From positions 50,545,554 to 50,609,553 of the forward strand of contig OX485803.1 of assembly GCA_950295325.1 (NCBI GenBank): DNA of 64,000 bases, read 5' to 3'. A program made the translations under genes and the position numbers. This DNA comes from Polytrichum commune. Its lineage: Eukaryota; Streptophyta; Polytrichopsida; Polytrichales; Polytrichaceae. The notes below the pieces were generated by a model that was given only the letters and a program-made list of their open reading frames with translations, was not told where the DNA came from and did no database searches. Shown piece by piece: positions 44,831 through 56,133 of the stretch (the first letter of the stretch is position 1; each line of letters opens with the position of its first letter).

Positions 44831-45721
44831 GTAAATAATGTTGCCTTTGCGAATAGGTCGTCTTTTTACTTATCCACTTATCTTGGGGAAAATTAGATTA
44901 CAAAAATGTATAATCTTGTTGATTAATCCGTATAAAGACTATAATATAAGTTATAGTAGTCACTATGTTTTTAATTATCTAGTAATTAATTTAATAGTAA
45001 GGAATGTTGATATATTAGCATGGGGCAACCTAATTGCACATATCAATGTAGTTAACTTTTGTAGTTAAGGCTTCTTAGTAACTTCTCAACTTTTCACTAC
45101 ACTAATTATCCCGATTAGTGTGTGTTATTGTTCGGAGGTATGCAATGCAATAGCATCTTCCTCAAGAGTTCATTTTTTACTAACGAATTTTCAATAGGTT
45201 GTTAGGACATTATAGAACATAAATGACTTTGCTAGGTAGAATATTACATTCTCATTGAATAGCTTTAGCATTGTGTAACTCCGAATAGTAACTTTGTCTT
45301 TTGGGGGGTGAGGGGGGGGGGGATAATAGTGTGGTTGAGGTGGGGTTAGAAGTGCAACATGAGTAATTGTTTCTGCTATATGTGCACTCACTAAGTAGAT
45401 ACGGTGACATGCCATTAAAGTTCTCTGATTGGTTAGCAACAACTACCTGCCATATAATTGATTAATTTAAATGTTAAAAATTAAAAATTGATATCATTTT
45501 CATGACACCGTCCATGAATGCACCCTACGCAATCATGCGCCATGACTGGTGTTGATCTAGGCTCCAAAATCAAAGATTCTTTACTTCCCAATGTGGTGTT
45601 ATAGGGGGGGACTCTTTTATCGTTTAATGTTGTGTAAGTGGACAACAACATGGGTCATTTGCTAATGAAAACCAAATTTAATACAATTAATGTTTGTGTC
45701 ATGTCTCTAAAGTTGTCACAT
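44831..45721. other. Sequence without a supported gene
   Basis: AT-rich, with a G run at 45302-45322. Short frames only. Confidence 0.4.
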
Positions 45722-46024
45722 CACTAGTAGAAAACTATGCCCAAAAAAACCTTGGTTCTTTTGACCAGCTTGATATGCAATTGTTTAACGACTACAATTT
45801 TTTTTCATTTTGTGACTCCAATTTTATAATAATTTTGGGCAAGTGATATATTTATAGAAATTTATATTCAAGACCTTTCCAATGGTATATCATACGCCCC
45901 AAAATACCTTACATTTTAGTCGCTGAACCAAAAAAACAGATTTGTAGTCTTTAAGTGACTGCATATCAGGCTAGTAGTCAACAGAAATGGCAATCATTCT
46001 TTTTGGCATAGTTTTCTACTAGTA
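45722..46024. mobile_element. Mini-CACTA element, TSD CAT
   Basis: Left end CACTAGTAGAAAACTATGCC; right end, reverse-complemented, TACTAGTAGAAAACTATGCC (terminal base changed). Flanked by CAT (45719-45721, 46025-46027). 303 bp, no coding. CACTA termini and a 3-bp duplication define the superfamily. Confidence 0.75.
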
Positions 46025-46027
46025 CAT

Positions 46028-46773
46028 GTAAGATCAAATGTTGTTAAATTGTTTTTTCATTTTAGAATATTTACAATGCATGTTGATTGGCACCTCACAA
46101 CCACATGCCATCTCCTAATTGCCCACCTTAGGCACAAAAGTCAAGCGTGTCATGCCTTAGTGGATAGCACTCCTAATTATGGAGGATCGTGAGTGTAGTT
46201 TGATTTTTGCGAAGTTGACTAACCCAAATATCATCAAGGCAACGGCTAAATCACCATGTATTACTCACCCACAATACACAATAAAAACAACTATACCGCC
46301 AATTAAGAACCAAAAATAAGTGTATGATTAAGGAAGCTAACCGAATTAGCCTCATCTACCTCACTTCAAGATTGACCGCTCCTATCACTAAATACATCCT
46401 CATAATTTGGATATATGTTTACAAATCAACAATAAGCTCATAGTGAGCCCATTGATTAAGGATGTTGTGGATAGTCTCATAATCAATGTGTACTTATTGT
46501 ACAAGAATGTAGGGTGTTGGTTATAGCACCCTCTACCTTAATTATATAATGCAGGCACATGTTGAATTCCATTTATAATACTATCCATCCTTTGAAACTA
46601 AGCTCCAAGAGCCCCAAAAGGATCTTAGATTTGTTTTGGGAAAAAATTTAAGTTCCATCCAATCCTTGATCTTGAGGTTGAATATGGTATTTTGGACATG
46701 TGCTATGCTTCCATTTGTAACTTGTCACATTTAGGAATGACATGGAGATAGAGATGGAACTATATTCTTTTAG
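46028..46773. other. Sequence without a supported gene
   Basis: No domains or terminal repeats seen. Confidence 0.4.
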
Positions 46774-46775
46774 TA

Positions 46776-48149
46776 CCGTAGCACCATAGCTGGTTCGTGC
46801 AAAAATAATTGCCAAATAAAAAACCGAAAAAAAATCGGAAATTATGAGCCCAATCAAATGAATAAGTGAAAAAAAACGAATTATTGAAAAAATTGGACTC
46901 TTCTAAGCTCCAATCACATCAACACGCCATAAGAGGCTGCTTGTTAACGCGTTAATGGCTTGGCGCCCTGTTCACGAGCTCCACGAGGTTGCGCAAGTCA
47001 CGGAACAAAAACACCGAGCACTTCCCAACGCTAGCCATATATGCCTTGCCTCCCGACTTGCATGCTTGTTGTAACAAGTGCAGAGGCCAAGCTAACAAGG
47101 GCAAGGAGACTAGAGGCTTACACATGGGGAGAGGCTCTACTAACCTATGCCTAATCATTGTTTTCGTGGTTTTATGGTTGCAAATCTTATTGTTCTCATT
47201 CGTTAGGGGATTAGTTAGTGAGTTTTGATGGTGGACTTCCCAACCTCCACGCACCGGAGGCAATGGATTCTCAATCATAACACAGTTTACGCAATTTGTG
47301 TTGGAGTGTTTGTGAATTTGTGTCATCTTTTGCTCTTGAAGAGGTTGTGGGTCGTATACATCAGGTTGACACAATTGTGCCTATGTTGAGGCGTAAGTTT
47401 GAGGGTCAGAAATGGTGGGTTTTTTAAGGTTCTATATGGGTTTGACATCTGCATTTGGTCTTTGTCCTATCTATAGCCAAGCACTTGCTTCGATCTTTCT
47501 CTTGGTTTGCAGCTTTGCTTCATTCTTTGTTTGTTGTCTATATTTCCTTAGAACCTAGTTGATAAAATCAACTCATTTAAATGTAGATATCAATCTCACT
47601 ATTTTGCAACAATAATTTGGATTATCTCATCAGCAGCATACATATGAAGTTCTCATTGGTTGATGTCTCTGAGGACATCTATTGAATCTAAACACAAATC
47701 GTTCTTTGCAGTCCACTAAGATCTTTTTGTCAAGCCTATAGAATAATATTGTTAGTCGACAAAAGCCGATTCTTATTTGTCTATTTGACATGTTTTGGGT
47801 TGAGTTTAAAAGTTGGGAGGTATTCATCAATGATGATTGTACGCGCTCCTTTTTGTCCCTTGAGATTATGGCAGCAGGAACACCTAAGGTTAGGATGTTG
47901 AACACACCTCTTGTGGCATTTTATTAGAAACTTTCACTCACTCATGTGGACACAGGTCACCACGAATGAATGAAAAAAACAACAACCTACTTGCAATACT
48001 AATAGACCTTACCGAAAAACGAATTAAAAAATTTTTAATCATAAGACTGACGAAATTTCATAAATAATATTTTTAGTTGACGAAACTTATTTTTCAAAAA
48101 ATAAATAAATATTCGTTTCAAGGTGCACGAACCAGCTATGGTGCTACGG
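46776..48149. mobile_element. TIR element with perfect 26-bp ends, flanked by TA
   Basis: Both ends read CCGTAGCACCATAGCTGG and stay identical for 26 bases (46776-46801 and 48124-48149), flanked by TA (46774-46775, 48150-48151). 1374 bp. Inner sequence has a 140-codon minus frame (46952-47374) and a 91-codon minus frame (47630-47905); neither shows transposase motifs. TA flanks suggest Tc1/mariner, but the end sequence is unlike the common plant families, so this is tentative. Confidence 0.65.
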
Positions 48150-48151
48150 TA

Positions 48152-48457
48152 GTTAATGTTATGTTGGGGCCAATGTATGAATCCTCTTGAATTGGAAGTC
48201 TCTTATAAACATTGTTAGTTTGGTGCCCATGACCAATCATTTCCAACCACCTATGCATGTTTCCTAACTATGGTTTGAAGTAGGTCCACCTTCTCAGATG
48301 AAGGTTGTTTGTGCACAACCACATGCGCATGCACAACTACTCTTTAGTTGCAGTTTTTATTTGTAACACTAGGAGAAAATTCTAAGGGAAATGTATGAGA
48401 AAGGTTTCCTAGGAGGCAATCCCTTTAAACAAACTTTACACACCATGTGTGTGTGGG
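48152..48457. other. Short anonymous flank
   Basis: Ends in GT-rich text with GTGGG (48453-48457), the left target duplication of the next LTR unit. Confidence 0.4.
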
Positions 48458-49158
48458 TGTGAGCCCAAAAGGGTGCCCACATTTAGTCTTAGACCCTTGA
48501 AACGTTAGTTGATGCACTTTGAAGTAGCATGTTACTTCACAAAAATATAAAAAGAGTGAAATGTTAGTCTTAGAAGTATCATGTTGTAAGAGGCTAGGAT
48601 GTGAGTTGTTATTGTGTTTTTACCTTCGGAAGGATTTGAGTGAATGAGGATAGGTAAGGAGAACTTGGATTGAGTAGTTAGTGAGTAGGCTAGTACAAAT
48701 GGATGGAGACAACCAAAGTGACTCAAGAGGCAAGTGCATTCGAATTGGGATGAATGGAGGATCACATGGAGCGCACAAGTGGACCACCTCATCATGGCCA
48801 CTTAATGGGGAAGGCCCAAGGAAGAATGCAAGGTGGAGGATAAGCAAATTCTCAAAGCACCAATCAAATCACGAGTTAAGCATCGTGGTTTGAATTAAGT
48901 GGTGAGCGACGATTTGGGAAAGTAAGGGGAGAAAGTTATGGCGGCGGAAAGCGAAGGAGGCTAAGTTTGGGTTGAAGCATCCCAAGTTTGGTAAAGTGTG
49001 GTAGGTAGAAAGCCAAGGCTAGTTAAATGTTCGAATTAGGATCCTTGTTGATCATTTGAGGGAGGAAGGCTTAGAAGATAGGATTGGCGCCTACTAAGTA
49101 GGGGGAAATCTCAAGGGCTTATCGTGAGCCTTGAGGGTGCTCACCCCCTCAAGCTTAC

Positions 49159-49166
49159 TATATAAT
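49159..49166 (+). promoter_or_regulatory. TATA box of LTR copy D
   Basis: TATATAAT in the conserved CTATATAATCCCTCATTC block, about 700 bases into the LTR. Confidence 0.5.
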
Positions 49167-49677
49167 CCCTCATTCTTCCCTCACTCATCCTCTCTTTTCT
49201 TTGTGCTCCAAGGCACCCCACGAGTTATAAGTGTGGGTGTGGGAAGCCATATTGGAGCACATGTGTGTGCTTAGTTTTTAGTTTGAGAGCCAAGGCTTGT
49301 TAGCCTTGAAGAGGGCTTGACCTCTTGGTAGAATTAGTGTTGACGTGAAGGATTTTAAAGTTAATTCATGATTCCAATTTGTGGTACTTAAAGTTCATGT
49401 TTTGAATACACGTGGTTGCAAGTTCCATGTTTAAGAGTTGAGCACTTGATGTTGTGATGAGTGCAAAAATATACTTGTGTGGATTAGTTAGTCTTAGTGA
49501 AGTTAGGAAATTCTCTCTCCCCCTCTCCTCTCTAGGATTTTAGGATTTTAGGATTAGAGAAGAATTGTGTGATTAGAAAGGGGTTGTTAGTAGAATTAGG
49601 GAAATTAGGTAGGAAGATTAGTTAAGGGCTTGAATAATTAGTGAGGTAGTTGGGGATTACAACTACAAAGTTGTGGG

Positions 49678-49985
49678 TTCATGAAGGAGCTGGGTTTATG
49701 AAGGAGCTGGGTTTGTTTAGTTAGAAAGTAAAGAGCTGGGTTTATGAAGGAGCTGGGTTTGTTTAGTTAGAAAGTAAAGAGCTGGGTTTATGAAGGACAT
49801 GGGTTTGTTTAGTTAGAAGCTAAGGAGCTGGGTTCATGAAGGAGCTGGGTTTATGAAGGAGCTGGGTTTGTTTAGTTAGAAGCTAAGAAGCTGGGTTTAT
49901 GAAGGAGCTGGGTTTATGAAGGAGCTAGGTTTATGTAATTAGAAAGTAAAGAGATGGGTTCATGAAGGAGCTTAGTAGATAGCCT
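49678..49985 (+). repeat. Irregular tandem array of GGAGCTGGGTTTATGAA
   Basis: About a dozen GAGCTGGGTT(T/C)ATGAAG units alternate with TTTGTTTAGTTAGAAAGTAA segments. It lies inside LTR copy D, between the promoter and the small ORF, and largely accounts for the greater length of this copy. Confidence 0.8.
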
Positions 49986-50251
49986 ACCTAATTAGCTCAT
50001 AGACAAGTAGTTAGTTACATTATGCTAGTTAGTGTTATGGTGGCTTTCACAAGTAAATGTATTTGAGATTGACTATAGAGAATAGTGTTTTTTTTAACAC
50101 TTGCATCCTCTCTTTAAAAATAAACCACGTGCACAAATTAATGGAGAATGTGGAGCACTCTCGCGATGGCAAGACAAAGGAAGCAAAGACCAAAGGTGCG
50201 AGGGAGAGATTGACATAAGTCACATAAGTATTTCTTAATACTTAAAGGCTT

Positions 50252-50464
50252 ATGTACGGTATGGAGACACCAAGTGAGACCTCTTATAGTAGCGATACGG
50301 AATACACAAGTGATAGTTCAAGTGGTAGTATAGAGTCAACGGCACGGACTCCATTTAGGAGAGGGATATCCTTAAGGGCTTGTGTAGCTAAAGCGGCCGG
50401 ATGGACGTTAGAAGCAAACAAAGACAAAATAGCACCCGAGCATAAGGAGGTTAAAATAACATAG
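50252..50464 (+). CDS. LTR-encoded small protein with ACVAKAAGWTLE core, 70 aa (copy D)
   Basis: ATG 50252 (second ATG at 50261) to TAG 50462-50464. The first 30 residues are Ser/Thr-rich and acidic, followed by SIESTARTPFRRGI, the core RACVAKAAGWTLE (50375-50413) and a charged tail EHKEVKIT. It aligns with copies A and C. The distance from the ATG to the LTR end (about 415 bp) fits U5. Either the second ATG (METPSE) or the first may be the start; copy C also has two close ATGs. Function unknown. Confidence 0.55.
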   Translation: MYGMETPSETSYSSDTEYTSDSSSGSIESTARTPFRRGISLRACVAKAAGWTLEANKDKIAPEHKEVKIT

Positions 50465-50672
50465 TTAACTTGTGCATTCTCCACATACGTATTGAAATTG
50501 CACATTGAGTTGTTAAAAGTGAAATTCCAGTTAAATCCAAGACCACTTGAAGGGTGAACCTTGCACTATGGACTCATCCAAGTCCAAATCCAATACCGCG
50601 GAGGAATGTGAGCCCAAACCCACTACTCGGACTACGGACGCTTAAGGGTGGGGGGTTTGGCCTCACAGTGGG

Positions 50673-52539
50673 GGGGGAGGTCGGGGGGTTGTGTGTGCAT
50701 ATTCATGCATGGAATGTTATGCACATTTGATAAACGTTCGTGGAATGTAAGTTTTGTTATATTTTCACAATGTGTTTTCAGTATCCTAAAATGTTTATGA
50801 TTTTTTGTTAATTTCATTTTGAAACATTGAATGAGATCATATAATTTGTTACGCCTTGTTTTCTAGTGGAAAGGCATTTACCCCCTCCCCCTTCCTACTC
50901 CACCTCCCTCTTTAATTTTACACTATATTTGAAAAAATGACTTAGTTCACTTCACATATCAAACTAATAAGAGTGACAATAATTCAAATCAAAATCTCCA
51001 CACTTCCACACATTTATGGCAAAACCTATTATGATTTAATGTACTCTTTGTATAATGAATTCTAATGTAGAGTACACTAGTTTAGGTTTGTGTTGCCATC
51101 TCTTGTTGCATCCATGCTATTAGTATTTTGTTCGATCCTCACATTGTCTACAAAATATGCCATTGTTGACATTTTGATAGCTTTGGAACATTGACAATGT
51201 CAACACCCATATGCCCCTTGCCATTTCACAATTCTAGATTGTGCAGTAGGTATCCAACTATACGTGTACGGGATTAAACTACTAAAGGTCATCTATAACT
51301 TTCATTTTACAAAAAATTGAAGAGATTCACAATGACTCCAAAAACAGTGCCAAGCTCAATCTTCATGTCATGTGTTTGCAATTGTGCTCATGCCAAGTTT
51401 TGTGTTTTTCTTTTCTAACCTCACATTAGGGAAAAATCTAAGAGGTTTCTTTATTACATGGACTTAGCTTAGACATTGGAATATGTGACCATGCAGGGTT
51501 AAAGAATAATGGGTTTTGTTCTTGTGAGGGTGGGCACTGTCATAAGAGATGACATGTTGTTTGAATTGGCAACCCTCTGCAAGACACTTGCAAAGAACTT
51601 CTTGTATCAGGAGATCTCTTTCATCCTACTATTTGTTCATAGATCTATTCAATTTCACTCCCATTACTTACCCCCAAGGCCGAAATGTTACAGAAAATTC
51701 ATAAGGTGACATGCTATCTTGTGTTGACAAGCTCTCTCAACAACATAACTATTTTGAGTCTTCAACGACTCACTATTACATATTCTCATTCATTTTTTTT
51801 CTAGTTAAGGGCAATGTATCAAATGAAATGATTGATAATACAAAAACCAACGAGTCTAATCACATTAGACTCTATTAAAGTCTCCCTTTTTGGACAAGCT
51901 CCCTCCCCTAAACACTCTCACATGGTACCTATTGATCATTAAAAATTAATCCAATGAAGTTTGAATTTACCAAGTGTAAACTTGCACAATTTGTAAACTT
52001 TGTCTAAGTCATAACTTTGTAAAGCTTTATATGGCAACAACCCTAGACATGGAGTCAAAAACCAATGCATGAAAAATAACAGAGCAAATCTGTATGCATT
52101 AAGATTTATGCTTACCAAGCATATGTTAGCTTACTTAGGCCGCTTGTTGAGGCAAAATGGTTAGCATATCTATGTTTTACATGCATGACCTGAAGTTGTA
52201 CATCAAGCACCAACACCAAGGGATGTTAAACATTGCATCTAACTTTGGTGTAGAGGAGAGTAGCCCCCTCTATATGTTTCATGTGTTCACTGTATATGGG
52301 TACTTTAAGTTGTGCATCCTATAATCAAAATGAATTTCTTCATTCATGAATCCTAAGGACAAAGTTGGGTTAGATGGCACGTCTACATTGCCAATGTGTG
52401 GAGGTCTCTTACAATGCTATGATCCTTTATGTATAGATCTCCCCATAACTAATGACTAAACAACTTCCGGTATGGCAGTATGTTGCTAACATCTTGTGAC
52501 AGCTTTATGCCAAAAGAGGTAACATTGGTCCCTGTAAAT
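50673..52539. other. Sequence without a supported gene
   Basis: No domains. The last few hundred bases may be more of the LINE described next. A weak tRNA-like text (GGTTAGCATAT, 52161) is not convincing. Confidence 0.4.
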
Positions 52540-53010
52540 CCTTTTCAGGAATGCAATGCCTCTCTGATCAACCTTTGTGCAAGACACCGAAATGTTTCAG
52601 CCGCATTTGGTTCTTCTTAAGGAGTGGCCTCCCATGGATTATTTGGCGTCAACAGAATGATTTGGTTTTTAATGCTCTGCAGTGGCCCATTGAGAAAACA
52701 CATCAAGTGATTTGGGATACTTTGCATGACTATGATAGGGCTCTCTTGGATTTGGAGGGGAAAAAAACAACTTGGATGTTGCTTACCAAGATGTTCTTAA
52801 TGAATTTGATTTGATGTGGGGGGTCAAAGCTCTTATTGTGACCTGTAGCAACTTAGTGGTCACGTGGAAGTTTAGACCCCAGGTGACCATTATTTCTTAA
52901 TTTCCTTCGGTTGTGTGATGGTTTCCCCGAGGTGGTTGTATTTGGTTCATTTCTTGCAATTGATTTTTTCAATTTGTGCCAAAAACCACAATAAAGAAAA
53001 GTAATGGTGA
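52540..53010 (+). pseudogene. Second LINE (L1-like) 3' remnant
   Basis: An open frame (52551-52814) reads GLPWIIWRQQNDLVFNALQW then PIEKTHQVIWDTLHDYDRAL, the Trp-rich segment near the end of plant L1-like ORF2 proteins. The following 150 bases (from 52840) match 37985-38120 of the other LINE tail, including GTGGTCACGTGGAAG-like text. The 5' part is absent, as usual for truncated LINEs. Confidence 0.65.
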
Positions 53011-53378
53011 ATTTTAATTTGTGCAACTCTAGCGAAATGGATTCCACTACATTGGCTAGCTCTTTGTTGTAGACATGTTGATATTTGCAATAGGTAACTC
53101 TTTCAATAAGTTCAAGGATGATCAGGTCTTGATTCAAATAGGTAGAAAAATGCCGAAATTCATTATTTTTATTTTTATTATTTTTTCTCAATTGACGCTA
53201 GTGCAAATAATGAGTAGTGCCAGTTTGAATAGTAAGAATATTGTGAAAAGTGTCGGTATTTTTAATTATAATACTTTTATTGATAGGAATTACATGGAAT
53301 AATATTGGGACGAATAGTGTTTCCTACGAATATTCTTGGGATGAACAAAAATTCATGTGTGTAGTGCCGGGAGTATAA

Positions 53379-53755
53379 GGGCGAGTTTCCATGTAGGCCA
53401 CTCACCCACCAGATTCTAGGGTGAATGAGCACAAACCCGCCCAAATGTAGAGGAAATATGGTGGGTAGGGTTTGTATGTGCCAACTAGGTACTCCCATCT
53501 TCTCAAATCTAGGCCCACCTACTAACCTCCTCCTCCTTCTAAAACCAATATTCAAAACCTCGGTGACTGGCACTTGGGGGTGAAGATTTGTTAGTGGGCA
53601 CATGGTAGTCTAGCGGCCTATATCCGCAACCCTCCGCATTCTAGTAGACCGCCAGAATATGGTAGGATGACGGCTTGCGCTTAAGTACATGTGAACACAT
53701 CCGACCTATTATTTCTAGAATCTAGTAGGAGAGCAGCCTACATGAAAACTCACTC
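53379..53755 (-). mobile_element. PIF/Harbinger-type MITE (copy 2), TSD TAA
   Basis: Ends GGGCGAGTTTCCATGTAGGCC and, reverse-complemented, GAGTGAGTTTTCATGTAGGC, flanked by TAA (53376-53378, 53756-53758). 377 bp, inverted relative to 38477-38888. Confidence 0.75.
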
Positions 53756-53758
53756 TAA

Positions 53759-55260
53759 CTCCACCCAAATTTCCAAGTTCAACCTGAATGTATGAATAGT
53801 AATCGAACATTCCCAATTTGTTCGCGGGGCCCATGAAATATAATTGACAAATTCCAGAGTCATGAAACCCACCCGCATGGTTGAATAATGTTATGGCACC
53901 CATCAATTTGAAAAATGTGAATTTAAGACTTGGTGCAGACTTATCGAAAATCGTATATATCAATTCTAAAGGTCGTGACTCGTAGACGTTGACAGATTAT
54001 ACTTCAATCCCTATAATCGCTAATCTAATGACATAATAAGTACCTAGTTCATAAAAATATGGAGTTTCAAAAGCTTTTTCATGTAAATTATAATAAGTTT
54101 GGATCACCATCTGTACCCTCTTGCTCTTTACCAAAAATTTGAAAACTAATTGTAAAGGAGTTTACTATAATATCTTATAATTAGATATCATTTTATCTTT
54201 TTTTACTAAGAGCATTATCTTTATAATAAGGATGTATATTTCATATTCAAAATTATGATGTTATGAATTCTAATAGTAAAACAATATCATCACACGTGAC
54301 CCTTGCTTATTATACAAAAGTTGCCACACCAAGGAATTTTAAGAGGTATGGTAAGTGATGAAATTGCAATACCAACGTTGCTATTCTTCTACGTTTCATA
54401 CAAAGCTTGGAAATTATCGTATACGAACATATCTCTCATTCATCCAACATAAAAGCCCTGAAATAGTATGCGACCCGGCCGTTATTTGTTCTAATTGATT
54501 TGACACCATAATTAGTTTTAAAGATCCCAGATTAGTGTACTCGACGAGGCCACTTGAGATGAATTAGCAACAAACCCATAAGGGGTCAAGTTTTCATGTT
54601 GGATGGAAGACAAATTCACTCGTGTGCAATAATCCCCTCCCTCTCCATTTCCTACTAAGGTATGTGAATGTTATTTGGTTCGTTTTCCATGTTCTCCAAC
54701 TTCTACCAATTAGGTTCACACAACAACAACTCATGTTGCATTCGCAAATCTTGTTGCATTCGCAAATCTACGTTGAAACATCTACGACAACTGGCCTCCG
54801 CTAATTTAGTTATGGTCATTGGAAGTGCAACTTGATTAAATTTTTTTGTCGGATACATACGTATTCGAATCTCTTTTGAACATATGTCTTTATGATGTTT
54901 GCTCTTTGATCCCCACCAAACCACATACCAATAAAATATTGCGGTCCGATTAAGAGGAAGCACCACTTAAGACCCATCTACTTTACATTGCACTTCAAAG
55001 TGGCCAAGTGTTGGGAGGTGAGCACCAGTCACATGATTGCAGACTTTGCAAAGGGTCCACCTGCAAGCACGCAAAGGGTTCGCCAATGTGAAGACACGCT
55101 CGAGGTCTATGCATGGTTTGACTGGCAAAGAGTTTGTGGATCTGAAAAGGTGTTGTGTTGTGGGGTGAGTTATGCGAGAAAAAAATATTCCATCTTGCCT
55201 AAAATTTGGAAGTTATGGCCCAAACTCTTTGATGCCCCCCTTTGGTCCCATACTCCCTAA
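53759..55260. other. Anonymous sequence with dispersed repeats
   Basis: 54425-54615 matches 41205-41390; 54650-54990 is an inverted match to 23050-23410. Between them TTGCATTCGCAAATCT is duplicated (54734, 54751). The 90-codon frame 54988-55260 has no recognised domain. Confidence 0.4.
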
Positions 55261-55262
55261 GG

Positions 55263-55572
55263 GGCTGATCACACCAACCACTTCTAGTACCATCCATCAG
55301 CATCTTCGGTTGTAACAGTGTGAAAAGTGGTGGGCCAACATCTATTTCTGAACATAATCCCAAAAAAATTCACGGTTTAAAAGGGACGAAAAGTTTGGTG
55401 TGATCGGGGCATGACGTCTGATCATAGCAGTCACTTGTGGCACCATCCGTCGGTATTTTTGGTTGTAATAGTGTGAAAATTGGTGGGCCAACATCTATTT
55501 CACAACATAATCCTCAACAATTTCAAGGTTGGAACCGGATGGGAACGTTGGTGTGATCAAGGCATCATGAGC
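55263..55572 (+). repeat. Direct duplication of a ~160-bp unit with inverted ends
   Basis: Two units (about 55266-55412 and 55428-55562) share CCATC(C)ATC(A)G...TTGGTTGTAA(C/T)AGTGTGAAAA and GTGGGCCAACATCTATTTC. They begin CTGATCACACCAA-like and end TTGGTGTGATC, so each looks like a small MITE in tandem. Target duplications not resolved. Confidence 0.55.
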
Positions 55573-55793
55573 GAGTATGTGTTCGATGTTGTTGTTTTGA
55601 ATCTACTTATTTTGTTCCGAGTTGGAAGTACCTTGTAGTCACTACAAAGGATCACATGTTGGTGTCACCAATTCTTGGATTTCAAATCTATTAGTGTAAT
55701 AGAATTAAATATTGAAAAATCCTACTTTGTAATAGTGAAAAACCAGTGGCAACGACCTGGGAATCTTGCATTCAGTTGAGTTATGGCCCGTTC

Positions 55794-56130
55794 ACATCAG
55801 CCGATGGAACGGCAATTTTGACTGGGACTTTTGGACTCTAGTGGACGGAAATAACGAACTCCAAGAAATTCCCTTACACTACCATGCGGTGCCTCACCGC
55901 ATCTTGTGAACCATTCCAAAAACGCGTCACCGGACGTTTTGGTGACGGACGCATCTTTCCTCCAATGAAATAGAAGCAATTTAAAATCAAATATAGTTTC
56001 TTTTTGAAAAGGCAAGTGTCGGAAACACTATTTCTGAATTTCAAGTGTGAATGCACTTCCGGTGAACGGCCATCCAACCGTCATTGCGGTGGATGGACGC
56101 ACTTCCTTCAAGCATGATGTGAACGGGCCA
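55794..56130. mobile_element. PIF/Harbinger-type MITE, TSD TTA
   Basis: Ends TGGCCCGTTCACATCA on both sides (inverted), flanked by TTA (55791-55793, 56131-56133). 337 bp. Different family from the GGGTGAGTTT MITEs. Confidence 0.75.
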
Positions 56131-56133
56131 TTA

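Larger units (their letters stand above)
48458..50667 (+). mobile_element. Solo-LTR-like unit (copy D), TSD GTGGG
   Basis: Starts TGTGAGCCCAAAAGGG and ends GGGTTTGGCCTCACA (2210 bp), flanked by GTGGG on both sides (48453-48457, 50668-50672). It has a TATA box, a tandem array and the small ORF. It is the longest complete copy. The first 900 bases align with copy B; the ATAACTT region of A and B is replaced here by the GGAGCTGGGTTTA array. Confidence 0.85.

Noticed and set aside
46952..47374. 140-codon minus-strand frame inside the TIR element as a transposase
   Set aside because: No DDE/DDD spacing, zinc finger or helix-turn-helix can be recognised; left as an untested frame.
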